From contig CP012818.1 of assembly GCA_001936135.1 (NCBI GenBank), positions 1,612,001-1,676,000 on the forward strand: a DNA stretch of 64,000 nt. Reading direction: 5' to 3'. The DNA comes from Saccharomycopsis fibuligera x Saccharomycopsis cf. fibuligera. Lineage: Eukaryota > Ascomycota > Saccharomycetes > Ascoideales > Saccharomycopsidaceae. The notes beneath the pieces were generated by a model. That model made no database searches. It was not told the origin of the DNA and saw only the letters and a program-made list of their open reading frames with translations. The position numbers and the translations under genes were made by a program. How positions within the stretch are numbered: position 1 is the first letter of the stretch; each line of letters opens with the position of its first letter. This document shows, piece after piece, positions 20,929 to 32,198 of this stretch.

Positions 20929-21819
20929 TTTTTGTCCGTAAAGAGAAATTATAACGTTTATAGCACATGCTCTTATCAAGAAATTGCAGCATTGCAAGGA
21001 GATAACGGTTTTATACTCAACATAGTGTTCCAATGTTTACATATTAGTCAGCGTGTCAAAATGATCTATTACTTATCTTTCGGCCGCGCAATTTAGCGGT
21101 TATGTTGTTTAGCCTCACTGAGGAACTGCGGCTGCAGCACTCTGCCGCAATACGAAGACTGGATTCCAGCTGGTCCAAGTGGTAATTCTTTCCAATTCAT
21201 TGCTGCGTAATTCATCACATCGTTTATCACTGTATAATGCACCTCAAAGATATCAAGAAGACCTGTTTTGGTACACTTTAACAGTTTTTGAATGTTACAT
21301 ATCTATATTTTGAATAACAAATTGCTTTCAGAAAAAAACAGTTTAAACACGCAATTCAAAAAATCTTAATTCAGATCATTATTTGGTTTTTCAGCGAGAA
21401 AATACTGCAGCCTCTTCCAAGATGTGGACAGTTGTGGGTATTTTGTCTCGATTTAGGATTGCAATATATCCTGAAATAGCTCTGCACAGAGATAAATGTT
21501 CTCCAATGGGATTGAACTGCTGGCGCTGTTCAAGGGGATCAATGATAAAGACCATTGTAGTTCTGTAAATAGTAAGTGTAAGTGCTTTAGAGCGGAGTCC
21601 GCTGCACTTCATCCAAGTCCAATATACATCTGATAAGTGTTGCTGTTATTCACTATGAGCTTCCAGCACACACTGCAACGTTTTCTCATAACTATTAACG
21701 CACTATAGTTGTTCAAGACAACGTATTCATAAAGATATTGCTATTTATACATCTTAATAATCAGATTACTTTTTTGAAGTGCGTTTAGAATATATTGGGT
21801 GCCTTGAAAATGAGGGCCG
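20929..21819. other. intergenic region between OYE relic and macro-domain gene
   Basis: AT-rich sequence with two small GC-rich palindromic elements: GCGGC/GCCGC arms at 21128-21148, and GCGGA-G-TCCGC at 21592-21602. A minus-strand frame at about 21391-21612 reads like part of a protein (GEHLSLCRAISGYIAILN) but matches no family I recognise. Confidence 0.4.
21592..21602. promoter_or_regulatory. inverted CGG-triplet palindrome
   Basis: GCGGA-G-TCCGC is a perfect 11-base palindrome about 220 bases before the macro-domain gene. It carries CGG and CCG triplets three bases apart. This geometry is used by dimeric Zn2Cys6 factors; no binding is shown here. Confidence 0.35.
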
Positions 21820-23163
21820 GTGATGTCTGTAAAACCGAGCAATAGCATTTCAAAGGAGAGAATGGCATGCCATAGACAGCTGTTTCAAAATAGTAAATTT
21901 GTAAAACAACTTGACGAAAGAAAAACGATGTACAAACAAAAGATCAATTTGGTATTTTTGAATGGCAATGCCAAAGTTTGTCAGTTATGGACCCAACATT
22001 ATCAGAGCTTCTTGGGTTTAACGCATCCAACGTTGGTTACTGCACCATCGAGTCTTGCGGTGAATCTTCTGATCCAACAGGCACATTTATCAGATCTACA
22101 GTTTCCACTTGGCGATGATACAGGGGATAAAGAAAAGCCTTCTTCTTCTCACAAGAGTTTCAGTGGACCGCTTACCGATGACGATATGCTACCAGATAAT
22201 GCTACGGATCAAACAACGCAAGACCTCAATAGTAGTAGTGGTGTCACTTGCTTTGTTTCTCCAGGGAACTCGTTCGGCTACATGAATGGCGGCTACGACT
22301 TACATTTGGCACGATGCTTTTCAAGTGACAAGAATTCTCATTTTTTCAAAGATGCAGAAATTTATGTCAAAAATCAAATATTAAAGAGCCACAATGGATA
22401 TTTACCGGGAAATTCATCGTTAATTGTGGACTTTTTTCTCGGTGAAGACGACGCTCATAGTAATATGAAAGGTAAGCACACTAATAGGATAAAATTAGAT
22501 ACAGATACACAGCGATTGAATTCATTCAAAAGCAATTCCATAGCGTGGACTAAGTTTAAAGGAAGATACATTCTAGTTATCCCAACAATGAAATCTCCTA
22601 AGAAATTAAATTTTTTGTCTTCTCAAGATTCATATAATTTCATATTCGATCTATGTTGGGAAATTTTTTCGAAAGTTAGAGCTCACAATGATAGAGTAGT
22701 AGTTAATAGTCAGCTTGCGCTCTCAAACAGTACATTTCATAATAGCAATTCGAAACATATCAAACAAAATGGATCTTTGACCCCCGCATACATTTCGAAT
22801 ATCGTAATGCCTGCTTTGGGTGCCGGATACGGCGGCATACAATCTGAAATAGTGACAAAAGCAATGATTTACGCAACGTTGATTTTTTACAACAATAAGC
22901 TTTCGCCACTAGTAAAAAGTTTTTACGTGCTTAGATTCCTCAACGAGGAGTTTGACGGGTTGTTCAATGGGGCTGAAGAAGTTCCTGAGGATTATCAGCC
23001 AAGAACTAACGAAGATGCAAAGGATTGCGGAGGAAAAAAAAATGATGCAAATGAATTTGATCTCTACAAACATGAGGAACACGAAATGTATAAGAAAAGA
23101 TTCGCTGATATGCCAAGATTTGATGTTAAAAATCATGGTTGGAAAGAGTTTTTCGACGTATAA
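21820..23163 (+). CDS. macro-domain protein, probable ADP-ribose binding/phosphatase family
   Basis: A 447-residue protein with the two signatures of a macro domain. The first is VSPGNSFGYMNGGYDLHLARCF, with the Asn-Ser-x-Gly loop followed by a Gly-Gly-x-Asp motif. The second is the C-terminal PALGAGYGGI loop that wraps the distal phosphate. The N-terminal INLVFLNGNAKVCQLW fits the first strand. A Ser/Asp-rich insert (about residues 98-140) and a second insert after residue 210 enlarge the domain. Yeast YMR087W, a putative ADP-ribose-1''-monophosphatase of the tRNA-splicing by-product pathway, has similar motifs and is the nearest named relative I can suggest. The tail is acidic and ends in a Lys/Arg-rich helix. 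A second Met (residue 15, MACHRQLF) could be the true start. Confidence 0.75.
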   Translation: MMSVKPSNSISKERMACHRQLFQNSKFVKQLDERKTMYKQKINLVFLNGNAKVCQLWTQHYQSFLGLTHPTLVTAPSSLAVNLLIQQAHLSDLQFPLGDDTGDKEKPSSSHKSFSGPLTDDDMLPDNATDQTTQDLNSSSGVTCFVSPGNSFGYMNGGYDLHLARCFSSDKNSHFFKDAEIYVKNQILKSHNGYLPGNSSLIVDFFLGEDDAHSNMKGKHTNRIKLDTDTQRLNSFKSNSIAWTKFKGRYILVIPTMKSPKKLNFLSSQDSYNFIFDLCWEIFSKVRAHNDRVVVNSQLALSNSTFHNSNSKHIKQNGSLTPAYISNIVMPALGAGYGGIQSEIVTKAMIYATLIFYNNKLSPLVKSFYVLRFLNEEFDGLFNGAEEVPEDYQPRTNEDAKDCGGKKNDANEFDLYKHEEHEMYKKRFADMPRFDVKNHGWKEFFDV

Positions 23164-24997
23164 AGTCTTGGCTTGACAATTTGGCTTAAATCAATGAGTA
23201 AGCGCTTCCGACAAATTTGCGTGTAATAATCTAATTATGTTTGTGAACAGGGCAAAGTTGATGGTATGTTCATAGCCCAATAGAAATATCCTAACCTCAA
23301 TTTCCTGGATTGGTAATTATAGCAGCCACAAATAGAAGGGGAATCACTTTATAAAAACAACTTGTAATGTTATTAACAGCAAAGTTAACGCAAAGTTAAC
23401 GCAAAGTCAAAAGTGTACTTTAAACTGCGTTTAGTCATGTGCTGGTGTATCTATGTGTTCATGCAGTTTTTAACGTTAGCGTTGGCCATGGATGAGCCCT
23501 AAAACCACTGGATAGCGGATCTCGATTGAAAAAAGGGAAGACTTCTTTCATCTTGCTCAGATGCATGTCACTTTTCTGTCGCATAAGTTAAATCTGCTCA
23601 ACAATATTATAAATTGCTTGGACTCACCTTTGGTAGCTTAGCGTTTCTGGTACTTCTCATTCAAATAATATCGAGCAATATGCCGTTTCTTGATAATATA
23701 TAACTATACACTGAACGTTTATTTTCACATCGTATAGAAATAAACATATTTCTTGAATGACAGTATACTTTTCAGGCTGGCTCAATGTCTAAGCTAGGAA
23801 CTGGAACTAAAAGAAAAAATAAGTTAGAATAAGTGTACTTTTATCCATTACGTTAATCAATTGAAACCCAATTTTTATTGTTTATTATTGATATTAGTAT
23901 CTTGACGCCAGTCAGTTATCTGTTCGTTCCGGCTATCCTGTTAAGTCTACTAAAGTTCGGCAATTACACTTAGCTGAGACTTAGATGGCTGGCGACATTG
24001 AATACACGTTGTGTTTATTTGGCACTCACTCTATTTGGATCCTTTTTTACATAAAGGGGGAAAAAAAAAGCTCTGATGGTACTTGTTTCACTGCCTGAGA
24101 TATGTTTTTGATGGGCATCAAGGTATATCTAGAGATGAGGCATGAACATGGTGACCATTTTGTCAAGTGGCTTTGTCCCAGAACTCGTGTATCCCTGGAA
24201 ATAATAATCTTGATATCTAGCTGCTCTAGTGTAATTGTCAAAACATACTCTACTCTCCTTTCTTCGATATTTGTCCCTGCGCCGAAAATCCTAGTAATGC
24301 TACTAAAAAGAAAAAGCTGTAATGAAATAAAGAAAAAACACACACTTGAACAACCAACTGGTATAGTATAACTCAAAAGTCTACCGAGGATTTCTCTATG
24401 CAGTATTGTCACTTTTCTCAAGTTCAACAGATTCGTAAATAGTCTGGTTTCAGAGTTCGGCAGCCCTTAATGACCTGCGATGTAAACCTGCAGCAGGCGC
24501 TTCTCGGTAAGGCTTCACAATGCTCAGTTGTAATCCCTTTCCAGCAACGTTCCCTTTGATGAGTTTGCAATAAAAATAACAAAATTGCCGACTATTTAAA
24601 ATTTAGATTCTGGTAACTAATATAATATATTTTGTTTTTCCAGAGTACTATCATTTCGAGTTATCAGTCAAGAGGACAAATTATTTTAACGCATCATTAT
24701 GCATCGTAAGGCAAAATAGCACAAAACTAAATATGCACCCATTCGTGATCCTGCGTATGTCTCAGGGGACACATTCAGTTGCATTATTAGACAGAGCCCT
24801 TGAAGCAGATCCCAAACATCAGTATTTTTGGATACTAATAATATTACAAGTCTTACAAGCTACATAAAAAGGTTCTTGGTGGCATGTCTTTTGGTCAGTT
24901 AATATTGCTGGCTATTTGATAGTTGAATTTACTATCAATAACAACCAAAACAACCATAATTTATATAAAAAAAAATAACAGAAAAACAAGTTAAAAT
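23164..24997. other. 1.8 kb gene-poor region with a short tandem repeat
   Basis: No frame here looks coding. An 11-base unit GCAAAGTTAAC occurs twice in tandem with a partial third copy at 23379-23407. The rest is AT-rich. The last 300 bases should hold the promoter of the next gene, including an A-rich leader immediately before its ATG. Confidence 0.5.
23379..23407. repeat. tandem 11-base repeat (GCAAAGTTAAC)
   Basis: Two full units and the first part of a third follow head to tail. The function, if any, is unknown. Confidence 0.8.
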
Positions 24998-27196
24998 ATG
25001 GAAATCATCATCAATAGCAATAGTAGCGGCAAATTAAGCACCGCTCATTATAGTAGCAATAGCATCTACTATAACATTAACTTGTCTGACCTTTCATGGA
25101 ACAATAGTAGTACACACATTGACTATCTAATATCGTTGTTAGAGAGTTCCAGCGGTGAAGTTAAACTCAGTGTTTTACAACTTTTGAAAAAAATTATTCT
25201 TTCAACATCAAGCAAAGACTCAACTTTTCCAACCACATTCAAGAAAATCTTTGATAAATCATTCAAAATTTTATTAACATCATCAGTGAATAACGATGCG
25301 ATCCTCGAAAATGTGTTACTCAATATCTACAATTCAATTGTAAAACTTCAGCAATGTGATGACTCAAAATCTTGGATACTGTATATTACTGATCAATTTA
25401 CCGAACATCGGTTTGTGGTGTTGTCGTATTTGACAAACATCATAATTTCTAATTCTAGATGCAGTTCTGGTAGAAATGATCTTGTGAACTTGCATGCATT
25501 GCTTGTTATTTGTGAGCTAAGTGAGTTAAAATCACCAATTATCAATAATACCTTAATGTCATTGGGAACGACAAAAATTGTGGTAGACCATTTAAACCAA
25601 AGCCTTGACTTCATGATGAGCTCCAATAAAAGTGTGACAAATAGCAAAAACCCAGATAAAAACAATAGTAAGATAAAGAAGCAAGATATGGAAAAATTGA
25701 GCAGAATGTTTATTACCAAGTCCTTACAATATTTGAGCTTGACATTGCAAAATAGCTCGCAAGTTGAAGAATTAGTGCACGATAGTAACATTCTTAACAC
25801 TATTGAAAATTTGCTCAACTCAGTCGATAACAGAAAACTAGAAAAGCCAATATTTGAGTTGATTCACAACCTCTTTTCCCACACACAGTCGAACACAACT
25901 AAACAGCTTATAGCTCGCAATAGTACCATTATGAAGCACTGCAAAAAATCTCTTTACGTTTCCACTGCTCTGGAGTTATCAAAGATTGAAATCATTATAA
26001 AGTATATCAGCAACATTGTATATAATAACGACAAACATGACTTGCTTTTGCTAAGTGGGTTGGATCTTAATTATATTCTTCTTCAAATTCTTACTGAAAG
26101 GTTAGCCAATGACAAATTTTTTTGCGAAAACATTAGTATCAAATTCAATATTATCGGAATCTTGGGAAGACTCATACTTGTAGATGAAGAATTGTTTGAA
26201 ATAATTGTGGATGACCATCTGATATTGATTGATATGATGATCAATGATTACTTGAGTTCCAGCAACTTGAAATTCCAGCAATGTATGACCTTTTTCTTGA
26301 ATAGCTTGTTGGTTGCTGCTCAACAATACAACAATGCTGCTATAAAAGAACATTATATTGACATTGAAGAAGAAAAAACGCGAAAATTGGCCAAAATTAT
26401 ATATATTGATAAGTTGCCGATTCTCCTTTCCGAGTTCAATAATATCTTGCAAGCAAATGACAAACTTTATTCAGGCTGTACAAAGGAAGACCAAGTGACC
26501 ATACGGATGATCAAAATCTCTATTTTTGAAATCATGAACCTGTTAGTTAGAGGTGGAACGCAATTTGATAAATTTCAATGCATTCAGTATTTGTGCTTAC
26601 TGAATTATTTAAAAGTGTTGGTTGCCGCTGGCAATAGACCACAAGATGAATGTTCCAACAATAATCACTTACTTAAGATTTTAGCCTTGAAAGGAATTCA
26701 CAACTTAGTTGAAGAATATGCTTGGCTACTTAATAACAAACATAGCCAAGACAATATTGATGAGAAAATATTACCCCTTCCTAATTTCATTCAGGTACTT
26801 CTCGACAATCATAATTACAGTAACTCGATGAGTGCAGCGTATACCAACAAGGAATACCTAGTTGAGAAAATTCTTGTCAAATTACTTCAGCACGCTAACT
26901 TGGATAATTTGAAAATTGCAATAAATAACACCCAACTAATGGAATTTGGTCTTAAAATTATTCCCGAGGTGATTGCAAATCAGAGCGCAGCTAACTTAAA
27001 ATACTTAGTTAACAAATTTAAGCTCTTGATTGTTGCCACCAAGAGATGCAAGAAGAACAAAATTCCAATTGAATACTTGAATGAGAAAAGCAATCACAAA
27101 AAGTTGATAAAGTTCGTCAACCACTTTACCACAAATAAGAATAAGAGTCAGGAGCTTAAGGAGTTGAGTTATGAGCTTTTATTGATCTTGTATTGA
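24998..27196 (+). CDS. uncharacterised all-helical protein, possibly armadillo/HEAT-like
   Basis: A 732-residue protein made almost entirely of Leu/Ile/Asn/Lys-rich amphipathic helices of 15-20 residues joined by short turns, for example LISLLESSSGEVKLSVLQLL, ENLLNSVDNRKLEKPIFELI and LKILALKGIHNLVEEYAWLL. This spacing resembles ARM or HEAT repeat solenoids, which act as protein-binding scaffolds. There is no signal peptide or convincing membrane segment and no catalytic motif. A Lys/Asn-rich loop (about residues 212-235) splits the first third. The frame is uninterrupted for 2.2 kb, so the gene is certainly coding. I do not recognise the family and give no function. Confidence 0.75.
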   Translation: MEIIINSNSSGKLSTAHYSSNSIYYNINLSDLSWNNSSTHIDYLISLLESSSGEVKLSVLQLLKKIILSTSSKDSTFPTTFKKIFDKSFKILLTSSVNNDAILENVLLNIYNSIVKLQQCDDSKSWILYITDQFTEHRFVVLSYLTNIIISNSRCSSGRNDLVNLHALLVICELSELKSPIINNTLMSLGTTKIVVDHLNQSLDFMMSSNKSVTNSKNPDKNNSKIKKQDMEKLSRMFITKSLQYLSLTLQNSSQVEELVHDSNILNTIENLLNSVDNRKLEKPIFELIHNLFSHTQSNTTKQLIARNSTIMKHCKKSLYVSTALELSKIEIIIKYISNIVYNNDKHDLLLLSGLDLNYILLQILTERLANDKFFCENISIKFNIIGILGRLILVDEELFEIIVDDHLILIDMMINDYLSSSNLKFQQCMTFFLNSLLVAAQQYNNAAIKEHYIDIEEEKTRKLAKIIYIDKLPILLSEFNNILQANDKLYSGCTKEDQVTIRMIKISIFEIMNLLVRGGTQFDKFQCIQYLCLLNYLKVLVAAGNRPQDECSNNNHLLKILALKGIHNLVEEYAWLLNNKHSQDNIDEKILPLPNFIQVLLDNHNYSNSMSAAYTNKEYLVEKILVKLLQHANLDNLKIAINNTQLMEFGLKIIPEVIANQSAANLKYLVNKFKLLIVATKRCKKNKIPIEYLNEKSNHKKLIKFVNHFTTNKNKSQELKELSYELLLILY

Positions 27197-27482
27197 TGAG
27201 AGCTGCATAGCTGGTCTCATGAACTGATTTGATTTCTATTGTTCGTTGCCGATGAGCATCACTTAATTGAAACACATAGCCATGTGAAATTGCCAATACA
27301 CTATTGTACTATACCACGCCCCATCCTCTTGCCCGATTAATCATCCTCTCTTGTGACTTAATTGCTTACTTATATATCACCCCAAATAATTAATGAACTA
27401 TGTCTTCCATAGCTAAACCAATGTCTGTTCCCTGTAGCGGCCACCCTGGCCGATGGTCATCGCTCATCACTTAAGGCTGTGT

Positions 27483-27504
27483 GATAAGACCTCGTGACCT
27501 TATC
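27483..27504. promoter_or_regulatory. paired inverted GATA sites
   Basis: GATAAG and CTTATC face each other ten bases apart. Gln3/Gat1-type factors bind GATAAG, often in pairs, at nitrogen-controlled genes. Placement 320-345 bases upstream of the protease ATG fits an activation site. Confidence 0.5.
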
Positions 27505-27627
27505 GCTATTAGCTCGTGACTGACATATTAGGTAGGGCAACAAACGATCTGCTAGTATAATTAAGCGCCTAAATGGGCTCGCCCCCACACACGGCCACAC
27601 CCGCACATCCCCAGACCTCCTTTTCCT

Positions 27628-27681
27628 TCTGCCAGCACCCTATATAAACCAAGCTCATCGCTGCTTCTCTGCCAGCACCCT
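27628..27681. repeat. 14-base direct repeat flanking the TATA box (TCTGCCAGCACCCT)
   Basis: Identical copies lie at 27628-27641 and 27668-27681, exactly 40 bases apart, in the core promoter and leader of the protease gene. Confidence 0.85.
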
Positions 27682-27826
27682 TCCTCCGCCACAAGTCACA
27701 ATTCAACATCTTCAAAGCAACAAAACAGCAGTTTCAAATCACAAATTTGAGTTGTTGTTGTTTTGAAGTAACTCTTCTTTTATATTAATCCCTTTTTATA
27801 CCTTCTAATCTTTTAAACCCTTTATA

Positions 27827-29467
27827 ATGAAACTTTCACAGTCTGTCTTGGCCTCTGTTGCCTTTGCTACTGCCGCTAGCGCCTTGGTCATCCCATCTGT
27901 GGAGGATATTAACAGCTTGTTTGTCTTTGAAGACCAAGAAAACAGCAACGAAAGACCAAGAAACGTTGTTGCTCCTTCGGAGAACAAGGCCATGGCTGAA
28001 AACACAGACAAAATTGCCTCTGCTGTTGTCTCCAAAAACAAAGATGCCCCTGTTTTTTCTGCTGAGAAGCAAGGCAAACAAATTGTTCCTCACCGTTACA
28101 TGATTGTCTTCAAGCAAGGCATTTCTCCTGAGGAAGCTTTATTCCATAAGGAATGGGTTGAATCTGAACAGTTTACCGCTGCTGGAAAGTTGTTTGAACA
28201 AGACCCATCTCACCAATTCTTTACCGCCACCGCGGCTTCCCCTATCAATAACGCCATTGGTGGTATCTTGCACGACTTTAACATCGATGGCATGTTGAGC
28301 GGTTATGCTGGCTACTTTTTGGACTCAACTATTGAATTGTTGAAGAAAAACCCATTGGTTGACTTTATTGAAAAGGACTCCGTTGTCACTGCTGATAAGC
28401 TCGAAACTCAAAATGGCGCCCCATGGGGTTTGGCTAGGGTCTCTCATAGATCAGCTTTGAACTTGGGTACTTTTAACAAGTACTTGTATGATGATGAGGG
28501 TGGTGAAGGTGTTATCTCTTACATTATTGACACTGGTGTCTTGGACACTCACAAAGAATTTGAAGGTAGAGCCAAGTTGATTGAAGATATTCCAGGTGAC
28601 GGTGCTCTCGACGGCAATGGACATGGTACTCACTGTTCTGGTACTATTGGTTCCAAGACTTACGGTGTTGCCAAGAAGGTTCACATTAGAGGTGTCAAAG
28701 TGTTGGGCGCTAATGGTAGTGGTACCATGTCTGATGTTGTCAAGGGTGTTGAAGTTGCTGCTAAAGATTATATTAAGAAAACTAAAGAAGGTGACAGCAA
28801 ATTTAAAGGCTCTTCTGCCAATATGTCCTTGGGTGGTGGTAAGTCCCCATCTTTGGATGCTGCTGTTAACGCTGCTGTTAAAGCTGGAATTAACTTTGCT
28901 GTTGCCGCTGGTAATGAAAATCAAGATGCTTGCAATACTTCTCCAGCTTCTGCTGAAGGCGCTATTACTGTTGGTGCATCCACTATCTCTGATTCTAGAG
29001 CTTACTTTTCTAATTGGGGTAAATGTGTCGACATTTTTGCTCCTGGTTTGAACATTTTGTCCACATACATTGGTTCTAACACCGCTACAGCTACTTTGTC
29101 TGGTACTTCTATGGCATCTCCACATGTAGCTGGTTTGTTAGCTTACTATTTGTCCTTGCTTCCAGATAACAAATCCCAATTCGGCAATGCTGCTGCTATC
29201 ACCCCAGCTCAATTGAAGAAAAACTTGATCTCTTATGGATCTGAAGACGTTTTGAGTGATGTTGGTACTGGATCACCGAATGTTTTGGCCTTCAATGGTG
29301 CTGGTGAAGACTTGACGAGTTTCTGGAATGGTCAAGGTAACAAGAGCAGACAAGAAGACGTCGCTGTTGCTGCTCAAAAGAATGGCGCTGACTTGGAAGA
29401 AAAAATTAAGTTGTCCGTTAATGAAATGGAAGCCAAGATTGAATCATTGATCAACAATTTGCTTTAA
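27827..29467 (+). CDS. PRB1: vacuolar subtilisin-like serine protease (protease B / cerevisin family)
   Basis: A 546-residue preproprotein. A signal peptide (MKLSQSVLASVAFATAASA) precedes a propeptide with the inhibitor_I9 motif HRYMIVFKQGISPEEALFHKEWVE, which folds the enzyme and is later removed. The catalytic triad is Asp235 (YIIDTGVLDTH), His266 (GNGHGTHCSGTIG) and Ser428 (LSGTSMASPHVAG), with the oxyanion Asn in AAGNENQDAC. Spacings of 31 and 162 residues match the cerevisin subfamily of proteinase-K-like subtilases. The family degrades proteins in the vacuole and matures other hydrolases. The gene uses a narrow set of codons, which suggests strong expression, and its promoter has paired GATA sites. 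A sporulation-type paralogue (Rrt12/Ysp3) is the alternative, but the full catalytic set and strong codon bias favour Prb1. Confidence 0.85.
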   Translation: MKLSQSVLASVAFATAASALVIPSVEDINSLFVFEDQENSNERPRNVVAPSENKAMAENTDKIASAVVSKNKDAPVFSAEKQGKQIVPHRYMIVFKQGISPEEALFHKEWVESEQFTAAGKLFEQDPSHQFFTATAASPINNAIGGILHDFNIDGMLSGYAGYFLDSTIELLKKNPLVDFIEKDSVVTADKLETQNGAPWGLARVSHRSALNLGTFNKYLYDDEGGEGVISYIIDTGVLDTHKEFEGRAKLIEDIPGDGALDGNGHGTHCSGTIGSKTYGVAKKVHIRGVKVLGANGSGTMSDVVKGVEVAAKDYIKKTKEGDSKFKGSSANMSLGGGKSPSLDAAVNAAVKAGINFAVAAGNENQDACNTSPASAEGAITVGASTISDSRAYFSNWGKCVDIFAPGLNILSTYIGSNTATATLSGTSMASPHVAGLLAYYLSLLPDNKSQFGNAAAITPAQLKKNLISYGSEDVLSDVGTGSPNVLAFNGAGEDLTSFWNGQGNKSRQEDVAVAAQKNGADLEEKIKLSVNEMEAKIESLINNLL

Positions 29468-30482
29468 ATTATTATTATAGACTGTAAAATTATACAACCA
29501 TTTTAACGATTGGGGCAATTGGATTCATTTCATTGGTTTGGCTGGGATTTTTTTTTCTTTTTGTTTGCTTTTTCGCTTTTCTCATTTAGCTTTGTTTAAC
29601 TGGATTGATTAGATTTATTTTTCATTTTTCCTTTTATTCATGCTCTTGTTATTACTTTTTTCTGCTTAACGGTTTTTATGAAGCTTTTTTTTTACCATTT
29701 CATCTCTTACATTTTCTCATCAAAAATTATCAAAATTCGCACACATTGTGTTAACTTTCAACTGCTATTTTATGCAAATATAAAGTCAGTTATAAATCGA
29801 GTTGATTTTTGTAGCATACATTAGTAAACAAAAGTTTAGTTCAATAGCTTACTGAAAGTCTTTCTGTGAGAGTCGATGCTATATAGCTTATGTAAATAAT
29901 TTTACTTGGAACTATTATTGCAACATTTCCGTACGCAAGAAGAAGACATTATGAATAGAAAATTTCAATTCAGTTATATGCAATGACAACTATTGGGGTC
30001 AAGTATCGGCACAAGCAGATCTGCTGTTGGATTGACATGTCAATTAAATACTAGCGATATCTTGTATTCTATGATAACTTAAATCAGAGCGTTATATATG
30101 CATACATGCAACTTAAAAAAAAAAGCAAAAAAACGCTGGTTAGTTAAGTTGTCATATGTATTGATATTTGGACATCTGACACAACATTTAGATGTTAGGC
30201 TTTTTTACATGTATGACATCAAAACTTTACCATTCTATACAGCATCTATAGATGTCCACAATATACAAAGATTAGATTAGCTAAACTCGAGTATCAGCAA
30301 AATTCACCTATTTACAGCCTCAATTTGAAGCTGCGGGGTGAAGAATTTATTCTGAATTGGAAGTACCTAAAGCTAGATCTATATTAATCTCATTTGCACA
30401 TTATGTAACTATAGTTCATTACAGCAAGATTATGTTGTGCTTTTCTTCCTGCACTTTTTTTTATTTTTTTATTTTTTATCTT

Positions 30483-30515
<33 letters not shown>

Positions 30516-32198
30516 ATATTGTGACGTTCTATTGAAGTTATGTACATACATTATAATCATACTATACAGCGGCAGCAACTGTATCAAATAACGGCACGTA
30601 AACAAAAAACAAACTAAAAACTGATACCAAAAACGGGAAAACATCAACAAAAAGTATGCCTGCAGGCAAAGAGAGTCAAAAACGCGTATTTACATTTTTT
30701 CGAAAGCGGATTGAGAAATAGACCGGCTTGACTAACTGGATCAATGAATGTGGTAACAAATTTGATTTTCAATACCGGTCTATAAGCAATGAGCAAGAAA
30801 CTCATATTAAGGCCACTTTGAGTTTTCAGGCAATCTTTTTGTGCACTATACTGACAACACGTTGCAGTTATACTAACACTGAACCTGCTGAGTACAGAGC
30901 TTCGCGAAAAAAAGAACCGTAAGGCTGTATTTAAAAGATTTGGATAAAAAGTATTGAGATGATTTGCTTTTTAATTTGCTCGGATATTAGGAAAGTGTAA
31001 TTAAATCACTGGTTCAGCCAAAGCAAGGTCATATTTGGAGTTGCTTGTTTTACTTTGCAAGATATTCAAAGTTACCCATGTCTTCCAAGATTGATTGTAA
31101 CGGAAGATATAGCTATTCCTGAGCTTTGGAAGCATTCAGTAGTACATGGGCGAACACATTCCGCTTCTTGTACCTTGAAAAACCTTGTAATGATGCCAAA
31201 ATTATAAGATGTAACATTCCGGCTTACTATATGTCTCATTCAATTGATTTGTAGCGTCATAAAGAGAAATATCCCCTGCAACATAATCTTACTGTAGCAC
31301 ACAAGGGCTAATTAAATAAATAGTCCTCCCTTCCATCCATTAATCTACCGTACAATACAAGAAACAGCTCCTGCGCTAAACATAAGTTTTGACAGCTTGG
31401 TGAAACCCCAAGACTTTACCTTAGTGACGCTAATGTAAACTGTATAATTATATAGTTTGACGTCAGTAATTTAAGCTAAAATGTACTTCAGATCTCAATC
31501 TCTGTGTGTGCAGACCCTTGGATCTCAAGAGTAATTAAAGTTGAAAGGCAAAACGAGGGCATTTCATAGATTATTTTATACTGGCGGGTTTTACTCTCGA
31601 CCTTGACTGAAAGCAAAACCATACTAAAGTTTTTTGCAAAGAATTCTAACGGCTAAACAAGTACTTAATAGGTACTAAACAAGTGATCAAAAGAAAAAAA
31701 ACACAACGTAATTACAACTTTTGTCATTGGTTCATAGAACAATAGGCAATCCAGATTTTAGTTGTCTTTGTTATTGCTGTTGCCTAATTTACTTGTTTGT
31801 TTATTTACATGCCGAAAGTTGCTTTTGTAATAAATTTTTTAAGCTTTGTGCAAGATTACGATAAAGCAAATCAATACGAAGAGAAAACTTTTTTCATTCA
31901 GCTATAGAAAATAAATAAAAGTAAATAAAATACAATAATATACAGAACCGAAAACCAAAACACTAGCAAATAGTTGTCACTATTGGCAAAACATTTTTAC
32001 ATATTTCTTTTTGAAAGCATATCTAGAAGAGTCGACAATCTCATAATATTAAAAAATTTTCAAATCTTCTAGAAAACGTGCAAATGTCCCAAACAGTAAA
32101 CAAAAGAGAAGATAATAAAAATATAACAAATTAAATTGAGACAGTCCAATCAGAGAAGAGCGAAAGTAAAATCTAAAAAATCTCTAATATGATCACGA
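29468..32198. other. 2.7 kb gene-poor region between PRB1 and TOS1
   Basis: The two genes converge on this region. T-rich 3' sequence follows PRB1. A T tract of about 30 bases lies at 30485-30514, and an A-rich patch lies at 31691-31703. No frame looks coding. It is long for a convergent yeast spacer and could hold an RNA gene I cannot recognise. Confidence 0.5.

Larger units (their letters stand above)
27197..27826. promoter_or_regulatory. promoter of the protease B gene
   Basis: The region carries two GATA-factor hexamers in inverted order (GATAAG 27483-27488, CTTATC 27499-27504) and the octamer CTCGTGAC twice (27491-27498, 27513-27520). It also has a TATATAAA box at about 27641-27648 and a 14-base direct repeat on either side of the TATA box. 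GATA sites suit nitrogen-regulated vacuolar protease expression; binding is inferred. Confidence 0.6.

Noticed and set aside
24047-24427. Opposed open frames on both strands (126 and 89 codons)
   Set aside because: The two frames mirror each other, neither shows a family motif, and the segment lies in a gene-poor spacer.
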